Part shown: positions 48,495 through 56,971 of the stretch, piece after piece
How the letters are laid out: every line of letters begins with the position of its first letter
Numbering within the stretch: the stretch's first letter is position 1
Origin: an uncultured Alistipes sp.
GTDB taxonomy: Bacteria; Bacteroidota; Bacteroidia; Bacteroidales; Rikenellaceae
Length of the DNA: 64,000 nucleotides
Reading direction: 5' to 3'
NCBI GenBank assembly: GCA_947623305.1
Contig: CANQGQ010000010.1
Coordinates: forward strand, 1-64,000
Made by a program: the position numbers and the translations under genes
Notes under the pieces: model-generated
Databases searched by the model: none
Told to the model about the DNA's origin: nothing
The model's input: only the letters and a program-made list of their open reading frames with translations

Positions 48495-49496
48495 TTATTT
48501 GCGCGGTTTAGCGGATTTTGACGACGTCGCAGCCGGTTTGCGATCGGCTGTCGGCTTGCGATCCGTTGCCGGTTTGCGGGAATCGGCCGCCTTGTTGGGA
48601 TGGGCAGCGGAACGTTTGGCCATTTTGTGCTCCTGGGTGCGGATGAATTCCTCCTTGCGGGCATCGACGGTCAACGATACCGGTTCGACGGTCTCGCCCT
48701 TCTGCACCTTGTCGAGGTAGATGTCCACGGCCTTCACCATCGACGGAGCTTGCGGCGTGGGTGCATTGGCCCGCACGGTGATTCCGGCATCCAAGGCTGC
48801 CCGCAGGGTTCCTTCGCCGAAGACCGCTACGGCCGGCAGCTGTTCCGTGCCGAATTTGGCGATCAGCGCTCGGACATCCGACGGCGAGTAGAGCGCCAGC
48901 AGTTCGTATTCGGCGAGATTCACGGCGTGGAGATCGCACGCCTCGGTGCGGGCCAGAATGACCGAATCGACCGATAACCGCAGTTTGGCCAGCGTTTCGG
49001 GCAGCTCGGGACGGTGCGGTTCGCTCAAAGCGAGCAGGAACTTCTCGTCCTTGTGCTTGATGATCAACTCCACGAGCGAAGTGAACGACCCGTCGGCGAA
49101 CGAAATTTTGCGCTTGCGGTAGACGATGTATTTTTGCAGATAGAGGGCTACGGCCTCCGTCTGACAGATGTATTTCATCGTCTCGGGAACGGTAATCCGC
49201 GCTTCTTCGCAGATATGGAAAAAACTGTCGACCGTCGTGCGGGAGGTGAAGATGACGGCCGTGTGGGTCAGTATCTCGATGCGCTGCGAACGGAACTCCT
49301 TGAGCGAGACGCCTACCACGCGGATGAAGGGTTGGTAGACGATTTCGGTGTCGTATTTCCGGGACAATTCGTGGAACGGCGATTTTTCGCTGTTCGCCGG
49401 TTTCGGCTGGGAAATCCAGATTTTTTTCTTAGCTGTTTCCAACTCTCTGCTCGTTTTTACGTTGATCGGTCGCTTCACCTCACGGCGAGCTGCCAT
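48495..49496 (-). CDS. hemD: Uroporphyrinogen-III synthase (HemD)
   Basis: A 333-residue enzyme that closes hydroxymethylbilane to uroporphyrinogen III in tetrapyrrole synthesis. The Bacteroidetes-type start [19 protein letters not shown] follows an N-terminal extension of about 28 residues. [20 protein letters not shown] and [20 protein letters not shown] are lineage hallmarks. The last 45 residues are a basic low-complexity tail with repeated DRKP units ([20 protein letters not shown]), absent from short homologues. The start overlaps the end of the DUF4271 gene by 22 bases. Haem synthesis may be partial in this lineage. Confidence 0.88.
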   Translation of the reverse strand: MAARREVKRPINVKTSRELETAKKKIWISQPKPANSEKSPFHELSRKYDTEIVYQPFIRVVGVSLKEFRSQRIEILTHTAVIFTSRTTVDSFFHICEEARITVPETMKYICQTEAVALYLQKYIVYRKRKISFADGSFTSLVELIIKHKDEKFLLALSEPHRPELPETLAKLRLSVDSVILARTEACDLHAVNLAEYELLALYSPSDVRALIAKFGTEQLPAVAVFGEGTLRAALDAGITVRANAPTPQAPSMVKAVDIYLDKVQKGETVEPVSLTVDARKEEFIRTQEHKMAKRSAAHPNKAADSRKPATDRKPTADRKPAATSSKSAKPRK

Positions 49497-50701
49497 AACA
49501 GGCTGACCGGGAATAATTCGACGCTGCAAAGGTACAAAATCCAATGGATAATCGAAACTTTTTTGGAAAGAAAGAGGGTCAGTGTCTCTCTGAGATACAA
49601 GAAAATCGTAACGGTCAATTCGATGACGATCAGACCGAACCAGAGCAGGCCCGTATGTTGCGGGCAGAGCGTGAGGAGCAGCAGGGCGGGGGTAACGATC
49701 ACGACAGCGCCCGAAAAGTAGAGTTTGCGCAGCTGGCGCAGTTGGGCGATGAGCGGTTGGGTGAGGGTGAGTGCTCCGACCAGTCGCAGCAGGCTCCATT
49801 GATATCCGATGACGAGCAGGAAAAGGACCGAAACCGTGAGGCTCAACAGCGCGGCCGCAGCGAACGAGAAACGGCCGGCCGGAAAATCGGCGACGAGCGA
49901 TTGTCCGTATTTGACGGCGAAGATGCCGATGAAAAGCGTGCCGATGGTGGCGATCGTGCGCATGAATCGGGCGTAGCGGCTGCCGCCGGGTTCCTGGAAG
50001 TGGTGATTGTCCGAATGCGGATTGTGGAAGATGCGGCTCAACAGCGTGCGGATATCGGGCAGTTTGTGATAAATCAACAGGATGTAGATGACGGCCAGCA
50101 GCAGGAAAAATCCCTGGAACAGGGCATTGTCCGTCAACGGCCGTTCGTGCGGATCGCCGTGCGGCGTCCGGACGAGGACCGATTGCAGGCCGTAGACGGT
50201 CGATGCGAAGACCTCGGTATAGGGCGACGGTGCTTCCTGTTGCGTCTGTTGCAGGGCGTGCGATCGGTGGGTGAGGACGGAGCGTTCGATAGCCCGCAGT
50301 GAATCGGGCGTGCAGTATACACGGAACGGATAGTCGTGCGAACGGTCGATTTCTTGTCGAAGCGATAGACTGTCGGTCGGAGCCGCAGACTCGTCCGAAA
50401 CGGTCTTGGTCGCAGTGTGTATGGATGCCGTTGAGGCAACCGAAGCCTTCGAGGTTGTTGAATCCGTCGAAGCCGCAGGGGGCGTCGAACCTGTTGCGAT
50501 GATTGAATCCGCCGAAACAACGGAGGTTTTCGAAACGGTCGAAGTTATTGAATCCGTCGAGGCGGCGGAAGTTATTACCTTCGTTGAGGGTATTGAATCC
50601 ATCGAGGCCGCCGGTCTTGGCGGAGCGGCCGAAAATTCTGCCGTCCGACCGAGCGTATCGGTCGGAACTTGCAACAAGGTATCGGTCAGCGGCTCGTTCA
50701 T
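49475..50701 (-). CDS. DUF4271 membrane protein
   Basis: A 408-residue protein of the Bacteroidetes-specific DUF4271 family. Residues about 20-115 are a low-complexity Ser/Thr/Ala/Asp repeat (units like STDSITSTVSKTS). The remainder has about six transmembrane helices (for example FFLLLAVIYILLIYH, LLSLTVSVLFLLVIGYQW). Function is unknown. It is conserved next to hemD in the phylum, as here, hinting at a link to haem or tetrapyrrole metabolism or only to operon history. Its ATG overlaps the stop of the histidine kinase gene. Confidence 0.85.
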   Translation of the reverse strand: MNEPLTDTLLQVPTDTLGRTAEFSAAPPRPAASMDSIPSTKVITSAASTDSITSTVSKTSVVSADSIIATGSTPPAASTDSTTSKASVASTASIHTATKTVSDESAAPTDSLSLRQEIDRSHDYPFRVYCTPDSLRAIERSVLTHRSHALQQTQQEAPSPYTEVFASTVYGLQSVLVRTPHGDPHERPLTDNALFQGFFLLLAVIYILLIYHKLPDIRTLLSRIFHNPHSDNHHFQEPGGSRYARFMRTIATIGTLFIGIFAVKYGQSLVADFPAGRFSFAAAALLSLTVSVLFLLVIGYQWSLLRLVGALTLTQPLIAQLRQLRKLYFSGAVVIVTPALLLLTLCPQHTGLLWFGLIVIELTVTIFLYLRETLTLFLSKKVSIIHWILYLCSVELFPVSLLWQLAVR

Positions 50702-51876
50702 CCTGCGAAGAATCGTTTGAGCGTGATGCGGATGGTCGTCCCCTTCCCGGGTTCGGAATCGACGACGGCGATGCGCCCCGAATGGTAATCCTCGACGATG
50801 CGCCGCGACAACGACAGGCCGAGCCCCCAGCCGCGGGTTTTGGTCGTGAATCCGGGTTCGAAGATGCGTTTCCAGTTGCTTTTCGGAATGCCCTTGCCGG
50901 TATCTTTGACGTCGATCATCACCTGTTTGTCATTCGACGAGATGCGTACGTCGATGGAGCCGTGGCCTTGCAGGGCATCGAGCGAATTTTTCATCAGATT
51001 CTCGACCACCCATTCGAACAGGGCCGCGTTGACGTTGGCCTGCACCGGCGCGATGGCCAGTCCGTTGTAGTCGAGCGTAACGTTGCGCGGAATCCGCTTG
51101 CGGAAGTACATGACCGATTCGCCGACGATTTCGTTGATGTTGACCGGTGCGAGGGTCGTCTCGGAGCCGATTTTCGAGAACCGGTCGACGATCTTCATCA
51201 GATGGGTCAGGTCTTTGTTCATCTCCTCCACGGCGCTTTGGTCGATCTCCTGCGCACGTAGGTATTCGATCCATCCTAAGAGCGACGAAGTCGGAGTGCC
51301 GAGCTGGTGGGCCGTCTCCTTGGCCAGACCGATCCAGACGCGGTTTTGTTCGTCCTGTTTCGAGGAGCGGAACGCGATGTAGCCCAACAGAACGAAGGTC
51401 GTGATGACCAGCAACTGGATGTAAGGGAAATAAAAAAGCGATTTGAGCAGGTTGGAACGTCCGTAGAAGATGATGTGGTAGTGGTCGGCGCTCCACAGGA
51501 ACCGGATCGGCAGCGGCGTGTTCTCTTCGGTGAACTTGTCGATGCGGCGGCGCAAGCGGTCGGGATGTTGGAGGATGCGTTCGGGCACCAAATGGGCCTG
51601 GAGTACCTGCAAATTTTCGTCCGTGATGATGAATGGGATGTTGTTGCCGTTCGACATGATGTCCTGCACCAACGGATCGTTGAGCGAGCCGCCCAGCACG
51701 TCGCGGTTGACGCGTTCCATCGCATGGGCCCACAGCGCCACATCGTGCTGCTCCTTCTCCTTGAGCCGTTGCGCCATCTTGTTGGTGTAGATGATCGACA
51801 GCGCGCCGAGCAGCACTCCGACGATGATGACCACCACCCGATTGCGGAACGAGAATATGTTGCGGCGCAGCTTCAT
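50698..51876 (-). CDS. Membrane sensor histidine kinase
   Basis: A 392-residue sensor with an N-terminal helix (about 10-30), an extracytoplasmic sensing region, a second helix (about 145-165), and a kinase core. The H-box is ETAHQLGTPTSSLLGW, the N-box ENLMKNSLDALQGHG, and the nucleotide-binding G-boxes DTGKGIPKSNWKRIFEPGF and RGWGLGLSLSRRIVED. No response regulator gene adjoins it, so its partner is elsewhere. It lies six bases after the S41 protease gene in the same operon. Confidence 0.9.
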   Translation of the reverse strand: MKLRRNIFSFRNRVVVIIVGVLLGALSIIYTNKMAQRLKEKEQHDVALWAHAMERVNRDVLGGSLNDPLVQDIMSNGNNIPFIITDENLQVLQAHLVPERILQHPDRLRRRIDKFTEENTPLPIRFLWSADHYHIIFYGRSNLLKSLFYFPYIQLLVITTFVLLGYIAFRSSKQDEQNRVWIGLAKETAHQLGTPTSSLLGWIEYLRAQEIDQSAVEEMNKDLTHLMKIVDRFSKIGSETTLAPVNINEIVGESVMYFRKRIPRNVTLDYNGLAIAPVQANVNAALFEWVVENLMKNSLDALQGHGSIDVRISSNDKQVMIDVKDTGKGIPKSNWKRIFEPGFTTKTRGWGLGLSLSRRIVEDYHSGRIAVVDSEPGKGTTIRITLKRFFAG

Positions 51877-51882
51877 CCGTTG

Positions 51883-53562
51883 CTATTTCCGTTCGGTATC
51901 CTGTTCGGTCGTGATGCGGCGGTATTCGGCCGTGTCGCGCAGCACCTCCACGGCCCGGGCAACCTCCTTGTCGTCCGCCAACGAATGGGCGATGACGCCC
52001 GCCGTGTAGCCGTGCCGCTGCACGATGTCGCGGTTGATGGATTCGACGATCTGCTTCCGGTAGGTCTCCAGATTGGTCTGCGTATCGTCCTTCAGCTCGG
52101 ATTCCATGCGCTCCAGTTGTTCCGTAACTTCGCCGAACCGGTCGTTGGCAGCCGCTTCGCGCAGGGTTTTGAGCGCCCGCCGCGTATCCGATTCGTAGGG
52201 CACCTGCTTGTTCTTCATGAAGTCGGTGAAGTCGGCGTAATCGGCCTCCGTGATCGAGAAGTTTTTCAGATCGGCCGGCGCTTCGGGGTGCCGTCGCGTA
52301 TATTCGTCGCCGAAGTCCTCGATGAATCCCAACGCATAGAGCGTCGCGGCGAAACGGCTGATGTATTCCGGCTCGGTGCGGACGTCGGGCATGATGCCGC
52401 CCCCGTCGTAGACCTTGCGGCCGGCGCGGGTCGTGAACTCCGAAATCAACGAGTCGGGAACCGTATGGATGGACTTCTGTTGCGAATGCGAATAGTCGAT
52501 CGCCTGGATGCAGCGTCCCGACGGAATGTAGTATTTGGCTGTCGTCAGTTTGAGCATGGTGTTGTATCCTAACGGCTTGGGCGACTGCACCAACCCCTTT
52601 CCGAAACTGCGCTGGCCGATCAGTACGGCGCGGTCGAGGTCTTGCAGCGCGCCGGCGAGAATCTCGGCTGCCGAGGCCGAATTGCCGTTGATGAGCACCG
52701 CCAGCGGCAGGTCGGGCAGGATGGGTTCCGATTGCGTCGCGAAGCTCTTTTTCGAATCGTCGGTGCGTCCCTTGGTGCTCACCACATCGGTGCCTTTCGG
52801 CACGAACAGGCCCAGAATCTTGACCGCTTCCTGCATGATGCCCCCGCCGTTCGACCGATAGTCCAGTACCAGCCCTTTCAGTTCGCCCTCGCTGCGCAGT
52901 TTCGCGATGGCCGCCTGCATCTCTTCGTAACAGCCTTCGGTGAAGTCGCTGTGGCGGATGTAACCGATGCCGTCGCCGAGCCATCCGGCATAGGGAATGC
53001 CCGGAATGGCGATTCGTTCGCGCCGGAGGGTCGCCGTCTCTTCGCTGCCGTCGAGATGGCGCACGGTTACTTTCACCTTGCTGCCGGGTTCGCCCTTGAG
53101 CCGTTTCGAGACCTCCTCGGTCGTAAATCCCGCAGCCGATTGTCCGTCGATGGCCAGAATCAAATCGCCGATTTTCAGTCCGGCGCGGTCGGCAGGTGAG
53201 TTTTCATAGGGCTGCGCGATGCGCACGTAGTCTTCCTTCTGCCGGATGAGCGATCCCACGCCGCCGTATTTGCCGGTCGTGAGCACCTCGAAGTCGGACA
53301 TCTCCGATTCGGGGATGAACTCCGTGTAGGGGTCGAGGTCGCGCACCATCCCTTCGGCGGCGCCGGCCATCAGCACGTCGGGGTCGACGGGGTCGACGTA
53401 ACTGACCGACAGTTCGCGCATCATGTTGACCAACAGCTCCATGTTGCGGCCGAGACCGAAGTCGTTGCGACCGGCGAAAATCGTACAGGCGGCTATCGCG
53501 AGGGCGGCCGCCGCCGTGATCCAATAGCGTTTATTGGCTCGAGCGATCGTTCTTTTTCCCAT
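51883..53562 (-). CDS. S41 carboxy-terminal processing protease
   Basis: A 559-residue serine protease of the CtpA/Tsp group. It has an N-terminal signal-anchor (about 12-30), a PDZ domain (about 90-165, GVGSLIRQKEDYVRIAQPYEN and GDLILAIDGQSAAGF) and the protease domain with catalytic Ser in NGNSASAAEILAGAL and Lys in GQRSFGKGLVQSP. Its C-terminal 150 residues are helical and of unknown role. It probably degrades or trims periplasmic proteins. It sits in the operon between a membrane protein gene and the sensor kinase. Confidence 0.94.
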   Translation of the reverse strand: MGKRTIARANKRYWITAAAALAIAACTIFAGRNDFGLGRNMELLVNMMRELSVSYVDPVDPDVLMAGAAEGMVRDLDPYTEFIPESEMSDFEVLTTGKYGGVGSLIRQKEDYVRIAQPYENSPADRAGLKIGDLILAIDGQSAAGFTTEEVSKRLKGEPGSKVKVTVRHLDGSEETATLRRERIAIPGIPYAGWLGDGIGYIRHSDFTEGCYEEMQAAIAKLRSEGELKGLVLDYRSNGGGIMQEAVKILGLFVPKGTDVVSTKGRTDDSKKSFATQSEPILPDLPLAVLINGNSASAAEILAGALQDLDRAVLIGQRSFGKGLVQSPKPLGYNTMLKLTTAKYYIPSGRCIQAIDYSHSQQKSIHTVPDSLISEFTTRAGRKVYDGGGIMPDVRTEPEYISRFAATLYALGFIEDFGDEYTRRHPEAPADLKNFSITEADYADFTDFMKNKQVPYESDTRRALKTLREAAANDRFGEVTEQLERMESELKDDTQTNLETYRKQIVESINRDIVQRHGYTAGVIAHSLADDKEVARAVEVLRDTAEYRRITTEQDTERK

Positions 53563-53590
53563 AATTCGTAGACCGTTTAGCTTTTTGGTC

Positions 53591-54121
53591 CTATTCTTTT
53601 GCGTCGTAGGGCGTGTAGTAGGCGTCCCAGTGCTGCATCACGCGGAACACGCCGTTGCGGTGCCCTTTGATGCGCAGACGGCCCTCCTCCTCCTGAATCG
53701 TAATCGCGTCGTCGAAGAGAATCCGCAGCCGACGGTAAAAACTGCGGGGCCGAAAAACCAGCACGCCGTCGGTTTCACCGACCAGATCGTAGCCCGCCGA
53801 ATCGAATGCGTTGAGCACGATGGGCCTGCCGGTTTCGTCCAGTTTACCGGAAATGTGCCGCGACGTGAACTTCAACAGCGGGTAGACGGCCGAGAAGAGT
53901 ACGAGCACGCCGAGCAGCGCCGCGAATCGGAACGTGTGGAACATTTCGTACTCCAAGGCATCGAATCCGAAGTCGGTCATGCCGGTGGCGATCATCACCG
54001 CGACCATCGCCGAAGTGAGAACGAGCATCGCGAAGAAAAATTTTACAGAACGGACGAAATAATTTTTATGGACCGATGCGGTTTTCTTGACCGGCATGGA
54101 ACGATTAGGGAACATGCTCAT
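53591..54121 (-). CDS. Two-helix membrane protein of unknown function
   Basis: A 176-residue protein with two hydrophobic helices (about 27-48, FFFAMLVLTSAMVAVMI, and 66-85, FAALLGVLVLFSAVYPLL) and a C-terminal soluble domain (about 90-176) with alternating beta-type sequence. I do not recognise a family. It lies between ispH and the S41 protease in the same operon (27- and 28-base gaps), so co-expression with envelope functions is likely; no catalytic residues are apparent. Confidence 0.7.
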   Translation of the reverse strand: MSMFPNRSMPVKKTASVHKNYFVRSVKFFFAMLVLTSAMVAVMIATGMTDFGFDALEYEMFHTFRFAALLGVLVLFSAVYPLLKFTSRHISGKLDETGRPIVLNAFDSAGYDLVGETDGVLVFRPRSFYRRLRILFDDAITIQEEEGRLRIKGHRNGVFRVMQHWDAYYTPYDAKE

Positions 54122-54148
54122 GCTGTGTTTTAATTGGTTACTTATTTT

Positions 54149-55051
54149 TCAGTTTTGTCTGGTTTCGGAACATTGCGCACTGTGAGCCTCCCGATCCGTA
54201 CCGACCAAGTAAGTAAAAACCTGCTCCATCTGCCATTTCGGGGTCGAGGTGGCGCCGCAGATGCCGACCGAATGCACTCCTTCGAACCACGTCGGGTCGA
54301 GCTCCGACGGTTCCTCGACCCAGTGGGTGTGCGGATTGGCCCGTCGGCACATTTCGAAAAGCACCTTGCCGTTCGACGATTTGCGACCCGAGACGAACAC
54401 GACTGCATCGAACCGGCTTGCAAATTCGGTCAGATGTTGTTCGCGGCCCGCTACCTGGCGGCAAATCGTGTCGTCGAGCCATACTTGCGCCGGATCGGCC
54501 GCCCGACGCCGCATCTCATCGCCCAGCTCCTCGAACAATGCGATGCTCTGCGTCGTCTGCGACAGAAAATAGATGGGCCGCGCGAAGTCGATCGTTTCCA
54601 GATCCTGTCGTCCTTCGATTACGAGCGTCGGTTCTTCGACCTGCCCCGTGAGCCCCACTACCTCGGCATGGCCCCGTTTCCCGAGGATGACCACCTGGCC
54701 GTCGACCGGACGCATCCGTTCGTGCGCATGTTTCACCCGCTTCTGGAGCCGTGCGACCACCGGACACGTGGCGTCGATCAGGTCAATGCCCAATCGGCGG
54801 GCAGCCGCATAGGTCGTCGGCGGTTCGCCGTGCGCCCGGATGAAAAGCCGGCAGCCGCCCAATCGGGGCATGTCGTCGTGCGTTACGGTGTGCAGACCCA
54901 GCCGTTCGAGCCGCTGCACTTCGATCCGGTTGTGCACGATGTCGCCCAACGAATAGACCGTACCGCCTGCTGCGAGGGCCTTTTCCGCCTCCGTAATCGC
55001 CCGGACGACGCCGAAACAGCATCCCGATTTATCGTCGATTTCGATCTTCAT
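54149..55051 (-). CDS. ispH: 4-hydroxy-3-methylbut-2-enyl diphosphate reductase
   Basis: A 300-residue iron-sulfur enzyme that makes IPP and DMAPP, the last step of the MEP isoprenoid pathway. Cluster cysteines are in KSGCCFGVVRA (Cys12), LIDATCPVVARLQ and VGICGATSTPKWQMEQV; the acid-base and His motifs IRAHGEPP and GDIVHNRIEVQRLE are present. The C-terminal tail of about 20 residues (VGTDREAHSAQCSETRQN) is encoded partly by an R4 repeat sequence. It lies 33 bases downstream of cmk, a widely conserved pair. Confidence 0.95.
   Translation of the reverse strand: MKIEIDDKSGCCFGVVRAITEAEKALAAGGTVYSLGDIVHNRIEVQRLERLGLHTVTHDDMPRLGGCRLFIRAHGEPPTTYAAARRLGIDLIDATCPVVARLQKRVKHAHERMRPVDGQVVILGKRGHAEVVGLTGQVEEPTLVIEGRQDLETIDFARPIYFLSQTTQSIALFEELGDEMRRRAADPAQVWLDDTICRQVAGREQHLTEFASRFDAVVFVSGRKSSNGKVLFEMCRRANPHTHWVEEPSELDPTWFEGVHSVGICGATSTPKWQMEQVFTYLVGTDREAHSAQCSETRQN
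54186..54202. repeat. R4 motif inside the 3' end of ispH
   Basis: GCCTCCCGATCCGTACC matches the 5' part of R4 (as at 9766-9783 and 17802-17820) but is followed by GACCAAGTAAGTAAAA instead of AGTTAATAAAA. Here it encodes, on the minus strand, the residues VGTDREA of IspH. Confidence 0.6.
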
Positions 55052-55084
55052 CGCAGTTCCGAATCCGATTCGGTTTGGCGCGTA

Positions 55085-55804
55085 TCAGGCCTTCCGAAGG
55101 ATTCCCACCCGTTTCGAATACTCCTCCATAAACCACGCCATCTGTTCCTCTACGGTCATGCGGCTGTTGTCCAGCACGACGGCATCCTCCGCTTGGCGCA
55201 ACGGCGAGATGGTTCGACCCATGTCGGCTTTGTCGCGTTCGCGGACGTTGCGTTCGATCGCCTCCAACGACACGTCGTCGCCTTTGGCTTTCAGCTCGTC
55301 GTAGCGGCGGCGGGCCCGCACGGCCGGATCGGCGGTCATGAAAATTTTCAGCTCGGCATCGGGAAAGACCACCGTGCCGATGTCGCGTCCGTCCATCACC
55401 ACGCCCCGTCGGCGTCCCATCTCCTGCTGCATGGCCACCAACTTTTGCCGCACGGCGGGAATGGCGCTCACGCCGCTCACGCAGTTGCTTACGTCGATGG
55501 TGCGAATCCGGCCCTCGACCCGATCGCCGTTGACATAGATGTCGCTGGCGCCGCGCTCGGGGTTGAAGCGGAACGTAATGGCGATTTCGTCCAACAGCCG
55601 TACGACGGCCTCTTCGTCGATGATGCCCGACCGGATGGCCCCATGCTCTTGGGCATAGAGCGTTACGGCGCGGTACATGGCGCCCGTGTCGATGAAGATG
55701 TAACCCAACCGCGCAGCGATGCTTTTGGCGAACGTGCTTTTGCCGCACGACGAAAATCCGTCGATGGCTATGATGATTTTTTTGTGTTGATCAGTGTCCG
55801 ACAT
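55085..55804 (-). CDS. cmk: Cytidylate kinase
   Basis: A 239-residue nucleotide kinase that phosphorylates CMP and dCMP. The P-loop is DGFSSCGKSTFAKSIA, followed by FIDTGAMYRAVTLYA. MDGRDIGTVVFPDAELKIFM and RRRYDELKAKG are typical. The start at 55804 (MSDTDQHKKIIIAID) is preferred over an ATG five codons earlier; it overlaps the end of the upstream exporter gene by 14 bases. ispH follows 33 bases later. Confidence 0.94.
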   Translation of the reverse strand: MSDTDQHKKIIIAIDGFSSCGKSTFAKSIAARLGYIFIDTGAMYRAVTLYAQEHGAIRSGIIDEEAVVRLLDEIAITFRFNPERGASDIYVNGDRVEGRIRTIDVSNCVSGVSAIPAVRQKLVAMQQEMGRRRGVVMDGRDIGTVVFPDAELKIFMTADPAVRARRRYDELKAKGDDVSLEAIERNVRERDKADMGRTISPLRQAEDAVVLDNSRMTVEEQMAWFMEEYSKRVGILRKA

Positions 55805-56468
55805 TGGGGAAAATGGCAAAAAAGGTCGATAAAATGGTGTAGACGCCCAACAGCCCGATGAGCAGTCCGGCGACGTGGTTGATCGTGAGCATGTGGCGCG
55901 GGCGGAAGCGGCGGCGGAACAGGTTGATGACGAAGGCCAGCAGCGTCCACCAGGCTGCGGCGCCGCCGAAGAATCCGGCGATGGTGAACGCGGCCAGCAG
56001 AAAGCCGTTGAACCCGTTGCCGGTCATCTCGGCGCCCGAGATTTTGAAGATGGCGAAGAAGGTGAGAATGTAGGGAATCACCAACACGAAATTGGCGAGG
56101 GTGAATCCGAAAATCGACGCGAAATCCTGCCACAGCGAACTTTTTCCGGCGCGGTTGCGGCGGATTTGCGGCACGGGGTTCTGCGAGAAGATGTAGACGC
56201 CGAAGATGACGACCAGGATGCCTGCGACGACCCGCAACAGGGTGCTGTACTGTTCGATGCTGGCTTGCAGCAGCGAGTAGAAAAACAGGGCGAACATGGC
56301 CATGAACGTATCGGCGCAGGCGACGCCGAATCCCGAGACGATACCCGAACGCCGGTTTTTGGAGAGCGTGCGTTGGATGCACAGCACCGCTACGGGGCCG
56401 ACGGTGATCGACGCAGCGATGCCGACGTAGATGCCGCGGAAAAGCACTTCAACGAATTCGAATCCCAT
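55791..56468 (-). CDS. LysE-family exporter
   Basis: A 225-residue inner-membrane protein with six hydrophobic helices, of the LysE/RhtB type, which exports amino acids such as lysine, arginine or threonine. The opening is GIYVGIAASITVGPVAVLCIQRTLSKN, with the SITVGPVAV helix characteristic of the family. It is the first gene of a run of ten minus-strand genes and has its own -7 box 32 bases upstream. The substrate is not predictable. Confidence 0.87.
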   Translation of the reverse strand: MGFEFVEVLFRGIYVGIAASITVGPVAVLCIQRTLSKNRRSGIVSGFGVACADTFMAMFALFFYSLLQASIEQYSTLLRVVAGILVVIFGVYIFSQNPVPQIRRNRAGKSSLWQDFASIFGFTLANFVLVIPYILTFFAIFKISGAEMTGNGFNGFLLAAFTIAGFFGGAAAWWTLLAFVINLFRRRFRPRHMLTINHVAGLLIGLLGVYTILSTFFAIFPNVGH

Positions 56469-56500
56469 ATAGAGTCAGCAGCAAAGGCGGATTTAGGGAA

Positions 56501-56508
56501 CAAAGGTA
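56501..56508 (-). promoter_or_regulatory. -7 box at the head of the ten-gene minus-strand run
   Basis: TACCTTTG on the minus strand, with a 32-base leader to the LysE-type exporter gene. No other clear promoter was found within the run. Confidence 0.5.
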
Positions 56509-56605
56509 CTCAAAAATTTCCTATTCGGACGCTGTCGGCGAGAATGTGTTGATATTTTATCGAAAACTTTGTGGGATCGGCCGGATAGGCGGATGGCGGA
56601 TCGAC

Positions 56606-56613
56606 TATATTTG
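56606..56613 (+). promoter_or_regulatory. -7 box for the DUF3467 gene
   Basis: TATATTTG, 21 bases before the ATG at 56635. Confidence 0.5.
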
Positions 56614-56634
56614 CACTGTTAAATAGAACGTTCT

Positions 56635-56940
56635 ATGGCAGAGATGAAACAATTCGGGCTCGATGTCGAGTTGAGCGCCGACGTGGCACAAGGCAATTAT
56701 TCGAATCTGGCAATCATATCGCACTCCTCTTCGGAATTCATCCTCGATTTCGCGACGGTGCTGCCCGGTGTGGAGAAAGCGCGGGTCAAAAGCCGCATCA
56801 TTCTTACGCCCGAGCATGCGAAACGCCTGTTGCGGTCGTTGCAGGAGAACATCGTGCGGTACGAATCGACGATCGGGAAGATCGAAATTCCCGTGCCGCA
56901 GTCCGGTCCCGACGGCGGCCCCAAAATGGGCCAGGCGTAA
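56635..56940 (+). CDS. DUF3467 protein
   Basis: A 101-residue cytoplasmic protein of the DUF3467 family: ADVAQGNYSNLAIISHSSSE, FILDFATVLPGVEKARVKSR and LTPEHAKRLLRSLQENIVRYE span nearly its whole length. Function is unknown; the family is small, widespread in Bacteroidetes and often near RNA-polymerase genes, which are not present here. It has its own promoter and stands alone between oppositely transcribed genes. It ends right before the palindrome GGCCCGTTCAAACGGGCC, which it shares with the R1 family. Confidence 0.85.
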   Translation: MAEMKQFGLDVELSADVAQGNYSNLAIISHSSSEFILDFATVLPGVEKARVKSRIILTPEHAKRLLRSLQENIVRYESTIGKIEIPVPQSGPDGGPKMGQA

Positions 56941-56971
56941 GGCCCGTTCAAACGGGCCCAGTTAATAAAAA
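56941..56971. repeat. Minimal R1 hairpin plus R4 core between DUF3467 and the patatin gene
   Basis: Perfect palindrome GGCCCGTTCAAACGGGCC at 56941-56958, directly after the DUF3467 stop, then CAGTTAATAAAAAAT. The minus-strand TAA stop of the patatin gene (56962-56964) lies in the CAGTTAATA core. It may also terminate the DUF3467 transcript. Confidence 0.6.
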
